Of a stretch of DNA of 64,000 nt, positions 1-11,299 are shown in pieces (within the stretch, counting starts at the first letter, position 1; the number at the start of each line of letters is the position of its first letter). Source of the stretch: Heterobilharzia americana. Lineage: Eukaryota > Platyhelminthes > Trematoda > Strigeidida > Schistosomatidae. Position numbers and translations under genes: made by a program. Under the pieces are notes generated by a model, which was given only the letters and a program-made list of their open reading frames with translations, was not told where the DNA came from and did not search any database. The stretch spans positions 50,377,998 to 50,441,997 of the forward strand of contig OX104129.1 in NCBI GenBank assembly GCA_944470555.2. The letters run 5' to 3'.

Positions 1-1130
1 AGGTGCATGTTAGAGCCTATGGTGAGATGTCCGGTGAGCTGTGTACTTCGAGTGGCATCCGTCAAGGATCCTCACTCTCTCCATTCCTATTCAATTTTAT
101 CATAGATGTTCTAATGGAGGTCTCCTTCTCTTTGTCTGACCACATAGGGATTGACCTGATCACAGGAGAATTTTCTGTAGACCTAGAATGTGTAGGTGAC
201 ATAGTGCTGCTAGATGAAGGAACTGACAAGATGAAGAGTCTTCTGGACAACTTGAGTGGCAATTTTAGAATGTTTGGGATGCGTTCCCAGCCTCCCAAGT
301 GCTAGTTGTTGCCCCAGGACTGGTCTTCAACGGTACCCCGACTAACAACAGAGAAGCGGGATCAGCCTTGGTGGCTCAGTGGCCAGTGAAATCTCTGCAA
401 GGATACAAAACGCTGGGCTGGCTTTCGCCAACTTACACCACCTATGGCGCCCCCGTGATATCCGATTGTCTTTTAAGGGTCGCGTGTACTGCACAGAAGT
501 CCGGTCTGTTCTACTGTATGGCTGTGAAATGTGACCATTGAAGGGGGAAGACATAAGAAGGCTTCAAGTGTTTGGCCGCCGTTGCCTTCGTAGTATAGGC
601 CGTATTCCGTGGTGTCACCATATGAGTAACGTAGAAGTCAGGCGTAGAGTTTTAGGCAGGCGAAGTAAGACAGTTTACGTGGTTGTGAATCTTCATCAAA
701 TGAGATGGATGGAACTTATGCTACGTATGCCCAGCCATTGTCTGCTCTATCACACAATGTTGACTGAAGTAGGTTCAGGCTGGAAAAAGACTTGGAGTAG
801 CCAAACTAAAAAATGGCATCAATCCATGAAGTCGTTGACTGCTGGTTTGAGCTCTGTAAGGCGATTCAGACAAAGTGGTTGTAGTCCACGGGACAAGAGA
901 AAACAGTGGTTGGAGACTCTAGGTGTTATGGCTCAGAACCGATGTTAGTGGTGCAAATGCATACACACATTGTCCTCGTCTTCATCGCTATACTTAATCT
1001 CACCATCTTTTCATTCTTCCTTCCTCTGTTTTAATACGTTCTACTTCTACTTCCCTTGATCGATTTTTCTTTTCTCCCTTATTCATCTTTATTTTATTGT
1101 CTTGTTACTTGATGCATTGATATGAGATGT
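1..1130 (+). mobile_element. LINE-A non-LTR retrotransposon relic (RT to 3' end)
   Basis: This is the 3' part of a non-LTR retrotransposon that enters from the left edge. The reverse transcriptase block GIRQGSSLSPFLFNFIID is read from about base 57. The catalytic YADD box has decayed to CVGD inside LECVGDIVLLDE, near base 190. A FRMFGMRSQPPKC-like block follows. The frame shifts near 305 and again near 540. The C-terminal part (538-948) shows VFGRRCLRSIGRIPW, MSNVEVRRRVLGRR and QWLETLGVMAQNRC, the usual tail of this LINE family. A T/C-rich 3' UTR-like stretch runs to about 1.1 kb. Four other relics of the family lie in the window. The loss of YADD and the frameshifts make it non-functional. 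The clade is not resolved from sequence alone. Confidence 0.85.
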
Positions 1131-1314
1131 GGTAACTTGGGCAGTTACGCAGTAATGCCTGGTCCTATGTTGATCTTGATGATGGTGATTGAATTAAGTT
1201 TCAGTGATCGATTAGTTATACTCATACTGGTAAAACGCATACTGACTAAAGCAAATATGTTTCCTACAATAGAAATCATTCTATAAAAGGATTTGAAAGA
1301 AACCACAGTATTTA

Positions 1315-1480
1315 TATTCTGGTATTCATCATGGACTAACATCAGTCGGTCACGGCTCCTCATTAAAACTTCAGGAATCACCTCTCGAAGCTAGTCACGA
1401 ATGAGTACTAGATTAGTTGGATTCAGGGGTTTGTGGGGATTTAGTGATTTTTCATGTTGGTATTCATCATGGACTGTGGG
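1315..1480 (-). repeat. Fragment(s) of the alpha2 SINE/satellite
   Basis: Two copies of the 3'-end word GGTATTCATCATGGACT (the reverse complement of the alpha2 end AGTCCATGATGAATACC) occur at about 1320 and 1460. The stretch between them matches a block at 21190-21300 (GAAGCTAGTCACGAATGAGTACTAGAT versus AAAGCTAGTCACCAATGAGTACTAGAT, compared by eye). It looks like a minus-strand piece of the same repeat, abutting a plus-strand copy. Confidence 0.5.
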
Positions 1481-1534
1481 GAAAACCTGATGGCCGTGAG
1501 GAAAAGTACTCACCAATGACACTGGATGACCGTC

Positions 1535-1775
1535 ACGCTATTTTGCGAACTGACATAGATAGAAAATGTGAACGACTGGATTCTGACCCAGTGGCTCAAT
1601 GGTAACGTGCTGACCACAGAACCTTAAGGTCCTGTGATCGACCTCTGGAGGGTGAAGTCATGGATAAATACTGCTGGAGTTCCATACTAGGACGAAACAG
1701 CTTTCCGGTACTCTCAGGTTTCCAATGTTTCTTCAATTTATATCAGTCCATTGTGAATACTAACATGAGAAACCA
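1535..1775 (+). repeat. alpha2 hammerhead SINE copy 1
   Basis: This is a tRNA-derived repeat unit. A box-A-like CCAGTGGCTCAATGG (about 1588) is followed by a decayed box B (TGATCGACCTCT, about 1635), a hammerhead-like block, and the family 3' end TATCAGTCCATTGTGAATAC. The same order appears in the copies at 11.1, 20.9-21.5, 23.2, 24.9, 39.4 and 39.8 kb. Confidence 0.75.
1668..1713 (+). ncRNA. Hammerhead ribozyme-like motif (alpha2, degenerate)
   Basis: Order: stem I 5' strand ATACTG, damaged core CTGGAG (two bases missing relative to CTGAGGAG), stem II TTCC..GGAC, intact GAAA, cleavage-type triplet TTC, then stem I 3' strand CGGTAC. Stem I still pairs at 5 of 6 positions, with a U-A pair where other copies have C-G. 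The core deletion should abolish activity. Confidence 0.6.
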
Positions 1776-1894
1776 CTAAGTCTCCATAAACCATAAAACA
1801 CAATATTTACATTCGATACTTTCAGTAACATGTTTCACTGACGACAAATTCATTCGAAAACTACTGAAAATTGTAGTGTGTAGCCTGAGGACTC

Positions 1895-2030
1895 CTAACT
1901 ACACACGATAGTAATGTCTACCACTGACCACCAGGTTCGAATCCGACCGCGGTCAAGGTTTCCCTCTCACCTTCGGTCATCGCCCAGTTTAAATACTAAT
2001 CTGCCAAACCACGGCTATCTCAGATAGTCA
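1895..2030 (+). repeat. tRNA-like SINE, family D, copy 1
   Basis: It contains a consensus internal promoter box B, GGTTCGAATCC, at about 1934, followed by a C/T-rich body ending near CCAAACCACGGCTAT. The body aligns by eye with a second copy at 53.06-53.23 kb (AAGTTTTCTTCTACCTTC ... CAAACCATGGCTAT). No folded mature tRNA is evident. Confidence 0.55.
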
Positions 2031-2034
2031 AATG

Positions 2035-2340
2035 ATAAGTAATGATTATTATTTGTCCTTTGCGTTTCTAGTGGAACATAGGGCTTTAGTAGCACGCCTC
2101 CATTGCACTCTGTCTTCTGCAGTCTTTTGAACCTCGCTACACGACTGCCCAGAAGCTTTAATTTCTTCTTCACATGATCTCCTCCACGTCACCCTCAGAC
2201 GCCCAACTCGTTGTTTCCCCTTTGGATTCTACTCGACAGCCTGGCGTGATGTCCTCAATCGGTCCTCTCAGTGTATATCCAATCCATCTTCACTTTCTTC
2301 CGTATATTTGTTGGACGATAGGTAATAGAGTTCTCCATAT
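2035..2340 (-). mobile_element. RTE/SR2-like LINE 3' end (old copy)
   Basis: The reverse strand, read from about 2335 down to 2060, is open in sense and gives GRKWRWIGYTLRGPIED, then a GKQRVGRLRVTWRRSCEEE-like block and CSTRNAKDK. This is the conserved C-terminal end of RTE-clade RT proteins (RKWxWIGHTLR...RPRxTWRR). A small A/T tail with ATAATAATCATT follows the end of the ORF on the minus strand. It differs at many positions from the three young copies at 8.6, 13.8 and 26.1 kb, so it belongs to another insertion wave. It is 5'-truncated. Confidence 0.85.
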
Positions 2341-5300
2341 ATACAGTAGAGAGATGAATGTAGATGATCAGAAGTATTTTTAGGTGTAATGAATGCTTCA
2401 GTAAGTATGGGCCATGACCATATTTAACTATTTTTGCATAAATGAAACAAATGAGCAAGTTGAAGTCAGTAACTACGTGCAAACCTGTGAGCTACGCTTT
2501 AATCCTTATGTTTTGTCTGAATAAAGAATACCTGATTACATGAACAATGGACTCAATGAATTAAAGTCAACGTTGGCATACAAATATTCAAACAATTTTT
2601 CTTTTCTAATGCCATTAAAATACCGTAAGTAATAGAATTCTTTCCTGTTTATGAGAGTGGGTTGAGTATTTTTAGGTTTCCGTCAATCCAGATAACCGCA
2701 AGTGTCTAGTCACAAGGAACAAAAACTAATCATAGGGATGGAACACCAACAAAGAGATTATATCATGAAACAAAGACGACAAGCACACAATTATGATACT
2801 TTGGCCATTACTTACCAGGCTTCTTAAAGGTCTTGCGGAATTGTACACGTGAGAACATATTTTATTTTGTTTCACTTTACTATTTATCCACAAAATCACC
2901 AACTGGTCAACTAGAATGGTATGTTATAATTGGAAATTATAATAATGGTGATAACAATGAGGATAATTCATGCTGACGTCGAAAATAAGATACAGTTTTG
3001 TGAAATAAAGTTGATAAGTGATTTGCGATAATTTAGCGATCGTCCAAACGAATGCGTCTTCTGGTTGTGTGTGCACATCTATTTATTTGATATAAATCCA
3101 GTACACGCCATTGATAAAACTGTCTCCGAAAATTTCTGAATAGTATCTATCCTGTCTCAATGAAATAAATCAATTCCAGATATTATGCGCTTATTGCTTC
3201 ACCATGTTCTTCTGTTTAATGCTACATATATGTATTGCATAAATTATACACATTTAGGTGTTGAATCCTCTCTGAATATGCAAAAACAAGGCTAGCTGAG
3301 TTATACAGATCTTTGCAGATTGACGTGTTTTTATATATACATATATATGTTTATTAACGCATAAACACGAATACAAATGTATTCGAAAAGGGTAAGTAGG
3401 AGTATTTTGTCTAGGCAATCTCGAAAGCACCAATCTGTACTTTTTTTCTGTATAAAACAGTACATATATACAGTAATTAACTTCCTAATTCAAACAATCT
3501 TGTGATTCGTTCACCTTCGTTGTTATTCGATAATCCCTCAACTACTGGCTAGATTATGTAGGCACACATAGATATGTATTCATGTGTACATCAGTTTCAT
3601 CTGTTGGTCACTCTACTAATCTACGAAACAAACTGTTAAACTGTAAATGTTTGTGCAGTACTTTATTTTTGCTACACTATACAAGCTTCAACAAAGAGAC
3701 TGGATATGTAGACACTTTGATGCATGAACAGCCTAACACAGAACTATCTGTCTGTATATGCCCAAATATATGAAATGTGTATACATATCAGTTTATTGAT
3801 TATTGCCATTACCAAACTTATCATGAATGCCCCTGTAACAGTTTACAACTGAAATAGAATTAACAGAAATTAATTGAACAAAGTTTCAAGAAAAGAACAT
3901 GTAAACACCGATAAAAAGATCCTCGTCATGTTGATATCTTCTTCTATTCTGGTGTGTGTGTGTGTGTGTGTATGATTGTGTTCATTTATTTGTTGTTGGC
4001 ATGAGAATTACACACGTCACAGATTGTGGTACGACTGAAATAACCGAAACCGGGAAGGAGTTCATGAGCGTAATCTTTCTTTTTTTAAATTTTGTCAACA
4101 ATATTTTAAAGTTGTATTATTATTTGTTTATTACAATATGCTATTTACTTTGCAAAAATATTGGTTAGGATTTCTAATTGCTTTACCCCATTGGTTACCG
4201 ATTAAGTAGGATGGTTGAAGAAACAAACTTCATTAAGAAAGGGTATCCAGTTTTCGCGTCACATGAGTTGTCTTAAACAGGCAATAAGCAAACAGAAGGC
4301 ACCTTATCTACCTAGTTTATGACTGTTATCAGAGTAAATCTCCTACCCTTTTCATTATAAGCCCTAACAGTACGTACTATATAATCTAACTTCCCTAATT
4401 AGTATTTCAGTACTCAGATATAAAAGAATCAAGTTAACTTAATGTTGAATATTGTTAACCCTGTAATATGTGAAGAACATTCCGGTGTTCAGTACTATCA
4501 TAGAGATTTCATAAGCCATATCATTATTCTTTGGAAGTTATTGTAGTGAAAATTCGTTTTTTCGTGGATATGAATCCATGAGTAAGAAAGAAGTTATCGT
4601 AACTCATATATCACGTATTATTCATCAATTTTTTAAGAGTTTCATCACGTAACTTGTGAAATACTCCATGCTGCTTAAGCTTTTTAAATTGTGTAGTAAT
4701 TTAATTGAAACTTTTCCACTTAATTCACTTTGTTTAACTGTATTAATTCCTTGCAAATCTGGTCTCATCAAACTGGTTTGTTATTTAAAGTTAAAATAGG
4801 TTTCCATACAAAAGAATTAAAACGGAATTATCGCCCTTTGCGAATTCAAAGAATGTGAGTTTTATTAAAATACACCTGAGTATCAGACGAAACCTATCAA
4901 TGGCATCACTTTAAATGTTTATAACTGTTTAGCAAGACGTCTAAAAATATACTCAACATGGCATAGAGTAAAAATTACGAAATTTCTTGCTTAATAATCA
5001 ACACATTTGAACAGTGATAGACAATAATTTCACTACAAAAATGTCAGTATCGTAGGTAGTTAAAATTCTCAACATATCAGATTGTCAGTGATTTGCTAAT
5101 TGCATGGTCCACCTTGAAATTTCTTACACTGGTGTAGGTTTTCAAATACCCAACTGTGGTGTCAAGAATTTCTGTCAGAAACCACCCAGGTATGATTACA
5201 AAGTGTGGTCTTTGACACAAACGACGGGAACTTATAAGTATAAAGAAAACTATAAATCGTGCTGCAAGAAAAATACTTAGTATCTTCATAAAAAATACAG

Positions 5301-6280
5301 TAATGTAAATATAACCTATGGAAAACTTAGCACTATAGATCAAAACCACTAATTTATTGTTTTCTTTCATAATGTTGTAAGAATGACCAGTAAATGAAAC
5401 ATAACATAGGAGTGATCAAAGAAAGTGAAGACTTTTCACTAGTTTCAATGTCTAAAGTCATAAAACTCAGTTTATTGGTCAATATAATAGTTACAGTAAT
5501 TAAGTACCATATCCAGTCATGTATTCGTGTATTCATAGAAAGAAATCAATGTCAACATACTGATAAGAAGCACATATATAATTTTTCGGTTTGAAGTAGA
5601 TGTCAAAAAAACTGAATGAGACAATCAGTGACAAGAAATACAAGATAAACTGCATTACTAATACAACTTGCGAAGTATTAAAATAAGTGTTACGTATTCC
5701 AGACTGATAGCATCTTCAATGTAACTACAGTTTGTGAACAGCTGAGCACCTCTTAATCCTGGGCAACCGGCAAGATAGTGAACACAACTGTAAACTTTCA
5801 GCATAGCCAGTTAGTATTCACTACATAATAAAGACAATGATGGAAATAATTAAGTTGATAGTAAACATGGGTCAATCTGACTAACGAATTTCAAGGAAAT
5901 AGAAAACTTGTCTTTCATAAATGCCATTCTCACCGTACGCGAATAGGGCTCTAATGGCCAGGCTAAAGTGTTCAGAGTGTGTTGCTTCATGAGCCAGGGT
6001 TTTAGTAGGAAAGCATTTCAATGTCATGCCAGATATCGTCATCAGCACATCACAGCTTTACAAGGAATCTCTTCTTCGTGATTTTAACCATCACAAAAAG
6101 GGTTTCACAAGCATCTGCAGTTATATAAACAATCAACTGATATCTGAAAATACTATTTTCAGCATTTTAATCATATACAGTAGAAGTAAAGCAGCTTATG
6201 GATATCTTGAGAATATAGTATATATCATATTATTGGAGATAATCGACGAAAGGTCCTGAATCTAGGCTTCGTGACTGTGA
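2340..6280. other. Gene-free AT-rich stretch
   Basis: No ORF with recognisable protein features, no splice-consistent exon and no known repeat was seen on either strand. It holds a (GT)n run at about 3952-3973 and short (TA)n words near 3340. The short ORFs in it look like chance frames in AT-rich DNA. Confidence 0.5.
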
Positions 6281-6289
6281 TCACTTGTC

Positions 6290-6735
6290 ACAGAGGTGAA
6301 TCTATAAACAATTCAGGAGTGGTATTCCCTCAGATACTTGCATCTACATCACCTGGTGCTGTATTTTAAATTTTTTGAGCTGCGACTAACCTCTTTTGGG
6401 ACTATGAAATATGGCTGGTCACTTGAAAGTAACTAATCCCAAGTTGTCCGTTCCCAGATGTTGATCGAATTCTATCGATCATTTTATAGTGTGGTTACCA
6501 ATCGAGGAAACTTGGCATCACGGTGTACTTTGATCTGTGTGAGCTATCTTGAGACAAATGTCAGGAAGGCCTGGACCAAACTTTTGCGGTTGTTAACACT
6601 CGTCACCAAGGTGCACATACAACCTAGAGGGGCCACATATCTCCTGAGAGAATAAAACCCAGATCGCGAGGTTTTGCAGTTAGAGTCGATACCACTGAGC
6701 AATTGTGACCACAACTGACCTCTTATGGGATCGGG
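6290..6735 (-). repeat. Possible tRNA-like SINE with internal duplication
   Basis: On the minus strand, a box-A-like GCTCAGTGGTA (about 6690-6710) is followed by GATCTGGGTTTTATTC, a weak box B. The block CTAACCTCTTTTGGGACTATG (about 6388) recurs in altered form as CTGACCTCTTATGGGATCGG (about 6715), each followed by a GGT(T/C)A/GGTC-CACTTGA stretch. This suggests a repeat unit of about 330 bp with flanking similarity. No protein relic was found. Confidence 0.35.
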
Positions 6736-7199
6736 TGATTTATAACGGTTAGTCACTTGATAGTAGTCAGTTTCATATTACCTAGTCCTGATAAATGTAT
6801 GATGAAAACCTCGGTGAATAAAAATAGGTTTTGAAGTTAGTTATGAAGGTGACTTATTGTATATCAAATGTTTCAACTTTCTTATTCCCCAGGTTTGTAA
6901 TAACATGAATAATATTTATTTGATTACTTTTCTAGATAATAAGCACAGCTAAGTCTATATGCAACGCACACCATGATAAATATATTCATTAAATTGTACA
7001 TTTGGATAGTTGCAGCTGTATACAAGTAGGTTGTCGGATAGAAAACTGGTTTTATGATACAATTCCAGGTTTGGTCTCACCTCGATCGACCAGTTTATAC
7101 TGCAAAAACAGTAAGCTAAGCCATTAGCCATTGTGCACACTATGTTACAGGGAGTCCAGTGATCTAGACTAGACGGCCTGCATAAAACTTGGGCTGCCA

Positions 7200-8550
7200 A
7201 ATCTCTCTACGCTATACATTGCATCAAGTGATGACTTCCTGGTTGACGATGAATTATGCAAACATCTTTTGCTGAAGTTGTGTGGATAACCATTCTTCTG
7301 GGAAACAGTCATTAAATAGTTTTCTTCCTTTCACCACAAGATTGCTGTACTACAGTGTGTTTTCTCCCCTCAGAACAATGTTTTCATCCAAGTAATTTTG
7401 TATACTGTTAGATTATTGCTGCCACATTTGAGTATTTGATTCGCATAAGCTGGTTTTCTGTATGCTCCAGTCTCTGATTTCTCCGATCCGTTCTAGTGAT
7501 CAGAACATCTTAAACTGCAAGTTTTTAGCTTGATTCCTCTTCACTTGTAAATGTGATGTCGTCGAAAATGTTGATGATTAATTTGTAAGCGTTTTCCAAT
7601 TCGTTTCTTTTAGTGATAACAGACGTGTTATCTATATGTCAGACTCAGCGTTTTGGTTTGATCAACGGCAATACCACAGTTTTCAATCTTTGCATCAGTG
7701 CTTCTGCAACCATTATTCCCTTCTACCAGATGTCTCAGTTTTTTGAAGACTTCTTTTATAAGTTTATATACCGGATTCAGAACTCCTTGCCAGCAACAAA
7801 CTCCTTGAAATCAAAGTTGTTATCCGAATATAAAATCAGAATGCCATACCTTACTTAAAATGTGTCAAGCATTCCGATGGTTATCGCAAGGTGAAAGGTT
7901 AAGATCTCAGCTGTATTCCTAAATCATTGACTGTTCCAGTGCGATGGAGAGAAAGGTTCACAAGATGTCAACAGATGAAAAGGAAACAAGGAAAGTATCA
8001 AGCAATACAAGCCAACTCTTGAAAATTCCCAGAACCATAGAACTACCTGGAATAAACAGTAGGCTAATATTAATAAAGAAGCTCTAAAGAAGAATTTTGC
8101 AGCTGAAACAAATAGCAGAAGGATAACTGTCACACCCAAAAGTTTTGTGTAAAAGTATTCATGACCAAGAAATAAGACTTCTAGCATTCTGGCTTACTTT
8201 TGACCGCAAACACCCGGTTATCAATCACAATAAACTGTGTATTCACTGTCACGATCTTGGTAACGAAAAATATCAAACAATGAAGAATACACTACAAAAT
8301 GCTAAAGCTTTGTACTAGTTCTAATCTAAAATTGCTGTCATGATAAAAAAACTTTGAAATCTTGAGTATTCAAGCAATCTACTTTTATTGAATATAACTG
8401 TGCCTACATTTCACGATGATATAAGATACTGTGTTTTGTCAAAAGGTGCTAACTCGTGACTTTTTCCAGTTGCTAGTAAATTTTACCGATATTTGTTAAT
8501 TCATAATCCTGCCAGTGTTTTCAAGTATCTTGACATAACCCGAAATTCCC
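7200..8550. other. Unassigned stretch
   Basis: Nothing recognisable. Short open frames on both strands lack domain features, and no repeat family from elsewhere in the window was recognised. Confidence 0.4.
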
Positions 8551-8554
8551 TCGG

Positions 8555-9520
8555 TTAGAGTGAGTAGGCTGCCTACTATCACCCATGATCTTCCTGATTG
8601 TGGTGGACTGGATTATGCAACAAACCATGAGGGGCAAGAAGCGGGGCATACGGTATTTGACCGATGAGAAGACGCTAGAAGATTTGGATTTCACCCCTAT
8701 GATGATTTATATCTAATGTCTTGTAGCACAAACTCGAAGATCTATAGGCGAAAACTAACGAGTTGACAGAAGAGGCAGCGAAGATGGGACTTCAAGTGAA
8801 CGTAGAGAAGACGGAGGTGATGATGATACTCAACCAACAACAGCATCAACAACAAGAGGCACCAATCACCATCAATGGGAGAAACCTAAAGGAAGTAGTC
8901 TCTTCCACCTACCTAGGCATCATCGTTTCAACTACAAGCGACAGCGGCACAGGTGAGGGTGTCAAAACCGGGATCGGAGAAGCAACATAGGCTTTCATTA
9001 ATCTGAAATCAGTGTGGAGATCTCCTGCACTCAGCACGAAAAGCAAGATCTGGATTTCCAACACCAATGTCAAGTCAGTGCTGCTATATGGTTCAGAAAC
9101 TTGGCGTGTCACGAAAAGTATTTCCAACAAACTACAGACATTCATCAACATCTGCCTGCCTACGCTCTCTCGATACTGAAGACTAGATGGCCAGAAAGAA
9201 TAATCAAGGAGGAACTCTGGGAACGAACCAGCCAAGAACCTATTACTCAACAAATATGCAGAAGAAAATGGAGATAGATTGGGCATACACTAGGAAAGCT
9301 GACTGGGGACATCAAGCGCCAGATCCTCGAGTGGAACCCGAAGGGAAAACGACGAGTTGGACGTCTGAGGGTGACATGGAGGAGATTGTGTGAGGAAGAA
9401 ATGGAAGCTTGTGGGCAGTCTTGGTGCCGGGTATAAAAGACTGCAGAATACAGCGTGCAATGGAGGCGTGCTATTGAAGCCCTATGTCCCACTAGGAACC
9501 CAATGGATAAATAATAAATA
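8555..9520 (+). mobile_element. RTE/SR2-like LINE, young defective copy 1 (5'-truncated)
   Basis: It begins within the RT domain at GCLLSPMIFLIVVDWIMQQTM (split by a frame change), followed by LEDLDF and a YDDL box. Next come the frame at 8763-8990 (GLQVNVEKTEVM ... YLGIIVSTTSD), an in-frame TAG at about 8988, then SVLLYGSETWRVTKS and, after a further frame change, RKWR-type and GKRRVGRLRVTWRRL blocks. It ends CTAGGAACCCAATGG plus a short (ATAA)n tail. It is nearly identical by eye to the copies at 13.84-16.93 kb (opposite strand) and 26.08-27.74 kb. Unlike those two, it keeps the GCLLSP motif. The stop codons and frame breaks show that it is dead. Confidence 0.9.
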
Positions 9521-9539
9521 ACAGTGACAATAGTAAGTT

Positions 9540-11040
9540 GGTATGTAACGCATCTGGAACCTCACTTATCGACTTTCCGCTTTCGATTTCTAGATATCCT
9601 CATCTTTTCTCTGTGTATCAGTACCACTTTTGATTATCTTTTGTGATTAGGTGTGTATCTACATCATGCGTGAGTTTGTTGAGTCGTCAACAAACGTTTT
9701 TCTCTTCCTCTTTATTTTTCCAGATTCACCGAAAAACTAACACACTTCTGTGAGCCCCCCTGTTACAGCATACCTACAAGCTAGAAGAAAATATACCAAC
9801 AGATGGTCGTTACAGATAGACCAACCATCATCTAACCCATACTTTTAATCCCTGCCATGTCTATGTGAAAAAATAGGGAATTCTGAAACTTACTCCTAGA
9901 CTCAATGTTTTCTTTTTCAATAAAGTTAGGCTTTTTAGCTGATATGGTAGTAAACAGGCTGTATTACATTTATGAATTGAAAAAATTGCTTCCAACCACT
10001 TAACATTTAATATATAAACAACTGAAAGCATAGGTGGAGATTTCTCTGTAATGTCCTCAAGGACAAACCCTTTACCAAGTAAACGAACGCAGTCGAGTAG
10101 TATGTCTTTGAGGTCAAGAGTCCAGCATCCCTGCATCTCTTACCTAGTATATTCTCTAGTTTCTTAAGCAAATAATCGACACGTTAACAAACCTAAAAAG
10201 CTAAAATTAGTATACAGAGTCCCAACAATAGAAAATACTAAGCTCTTTTCTAAATATTTTCTCAACTGATTCTGTGCATCCATTTTGGAGAACTCCCATA
10301 CTGCTTTTTCTCTTATTAAATTTATGTTTACAAGTTGTTAGTTGAGATTTATTCATGAAAACGTTATTCAACAGACAGGAAATTTTATGAATACTGATAT
10401 AAATAAGAAGCATCCAAAATCCTACACTTCAATACCAACCTGACTTTTTCAGTTTGCATTAACTATACAGTTAAAGTAAGCCAACCTATTAGAAAAAGTT
10501 CTCAATGGCCAAAAATTAAATTCAAGAAACTCAGGAATTATTCCAGTCAAATAATTGGAGGGGCAGGTATCAGAATGCAATTACAGAAACCCATCGACAA
10601 CCAGATAACAAACAAGGGAGATATCTCGAATTTATGCACAATGTGGAAAATATATGCGATCAAACGTAAAGAAAGCTTTACGAGAATGATTATGAGCAAT
10701 AATTATTGATTAAAACGTCATCTGATAAACTATACTGTATCACTCACTATGTGTTGTATCAAATAAGGTTATTCAACACGAAATTGGCCAATTAATTTTT
10801 GGAGTTTTGGAAGTCGATTGAACCAAACTACTTGCTAACATGAGTATATGATTATCAATTTTTTCAAATAAACGGTTTAAACTGTCAATACTTACAGGTG
10901 AATTCAACTAGAAAGTCTATGGAAACGATTTCTTATTGACTTGGAAATACGAGTTACAATCCTAATGGATCTAGGTAGCCATAAAAGAAACTAAAACAGG
11001 ACCTGTGGGGTCAACCAGTCAGAAGTGAAGCGGATGCCAA
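9540..11040. other. Unassigned stretch
   Basis: No assignable gene. A minus-strand open frame at 10136-9861 (91 codons, beginning MQGCWTLDLKDILLDCVRLL) has somewhat gene-like composition, but I recognise no domain and see no good pyrimidine tract before it. It is left uncalled. Confidence 0.3.
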
Positions 11041-11044
11041 TTGA

Positions 11045-11295
11045 AGACGTCAGCCAGTAGTCGCGCTATATCGCGAATTGACAGAAGTGAGAAACTATGA
11101 ACCACTGAACTCCATTCAAACCTGAGGCCGAATGGTTAACGCGTTCGCCGTGAAGGTCCTGGATTCGATCCCTGGATGGGTTGTGGGTGCGTACTGCCGA
11201 GGAGTCCTATACTAGGATGAAACAGCTACCCAGTACTCTCAGATTTTCATTGGTTCTCTAATTGATGTCAGTTAGTAATGAATAAAATAAAATCC
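11045..11295 (+). repeat. alpha2 hammerhead SINE copy 2
   Basis: It has an upstream block CGCGCTATATCGCGAATTGACAG-like (about 11063) shared with other copies. A tRNA-like head follows, with box A GGCCGAATGGTTAACGCG (about 11128) and box B GGATTCGATCCC (about 11160). Then come the hammerhead-like block and the 3' end TGATGTCAGTTAGTAATGAAT. Confidence 0.8.
11187..11241 (+). ncRNA. Hammerhead ribozyme-like motif (alpha2)
   Basis: Stem I GTACTG/CAGTAC is perfect. The core reads CCGAGGA (U4 changed to C). Stem II GTCCT/AGGAT is paired with one G-U. GAAA is intact. The triplet before stem I 3' is ACC rather than NUH. The GTACTG/CAGTAC pair covaries with GCACTG/CAGTGC in other copies, which supports a selected or ancestral fold. 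This copy is probably inactive. Confidence 0.7.
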
Positions 11296-11299
11296 TCAC

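Noticed and set aside
8909..9286. Long open frame antisense to RTE copy 1 (also at 13882-14226 and 27130-27507)
   Set aside because: It is a mirror frame of the conserved RTE coding strand, repeated in all three copies, with no protein features of its own.
9861..10136. Minus-strand open frame beginning MQGCWTLDLKDILL as a host exon
   Set aside because: No recognisable domain, no pyrimidine tract before the possible acceptor, and an upstream in-frame stop. Insufficient support.
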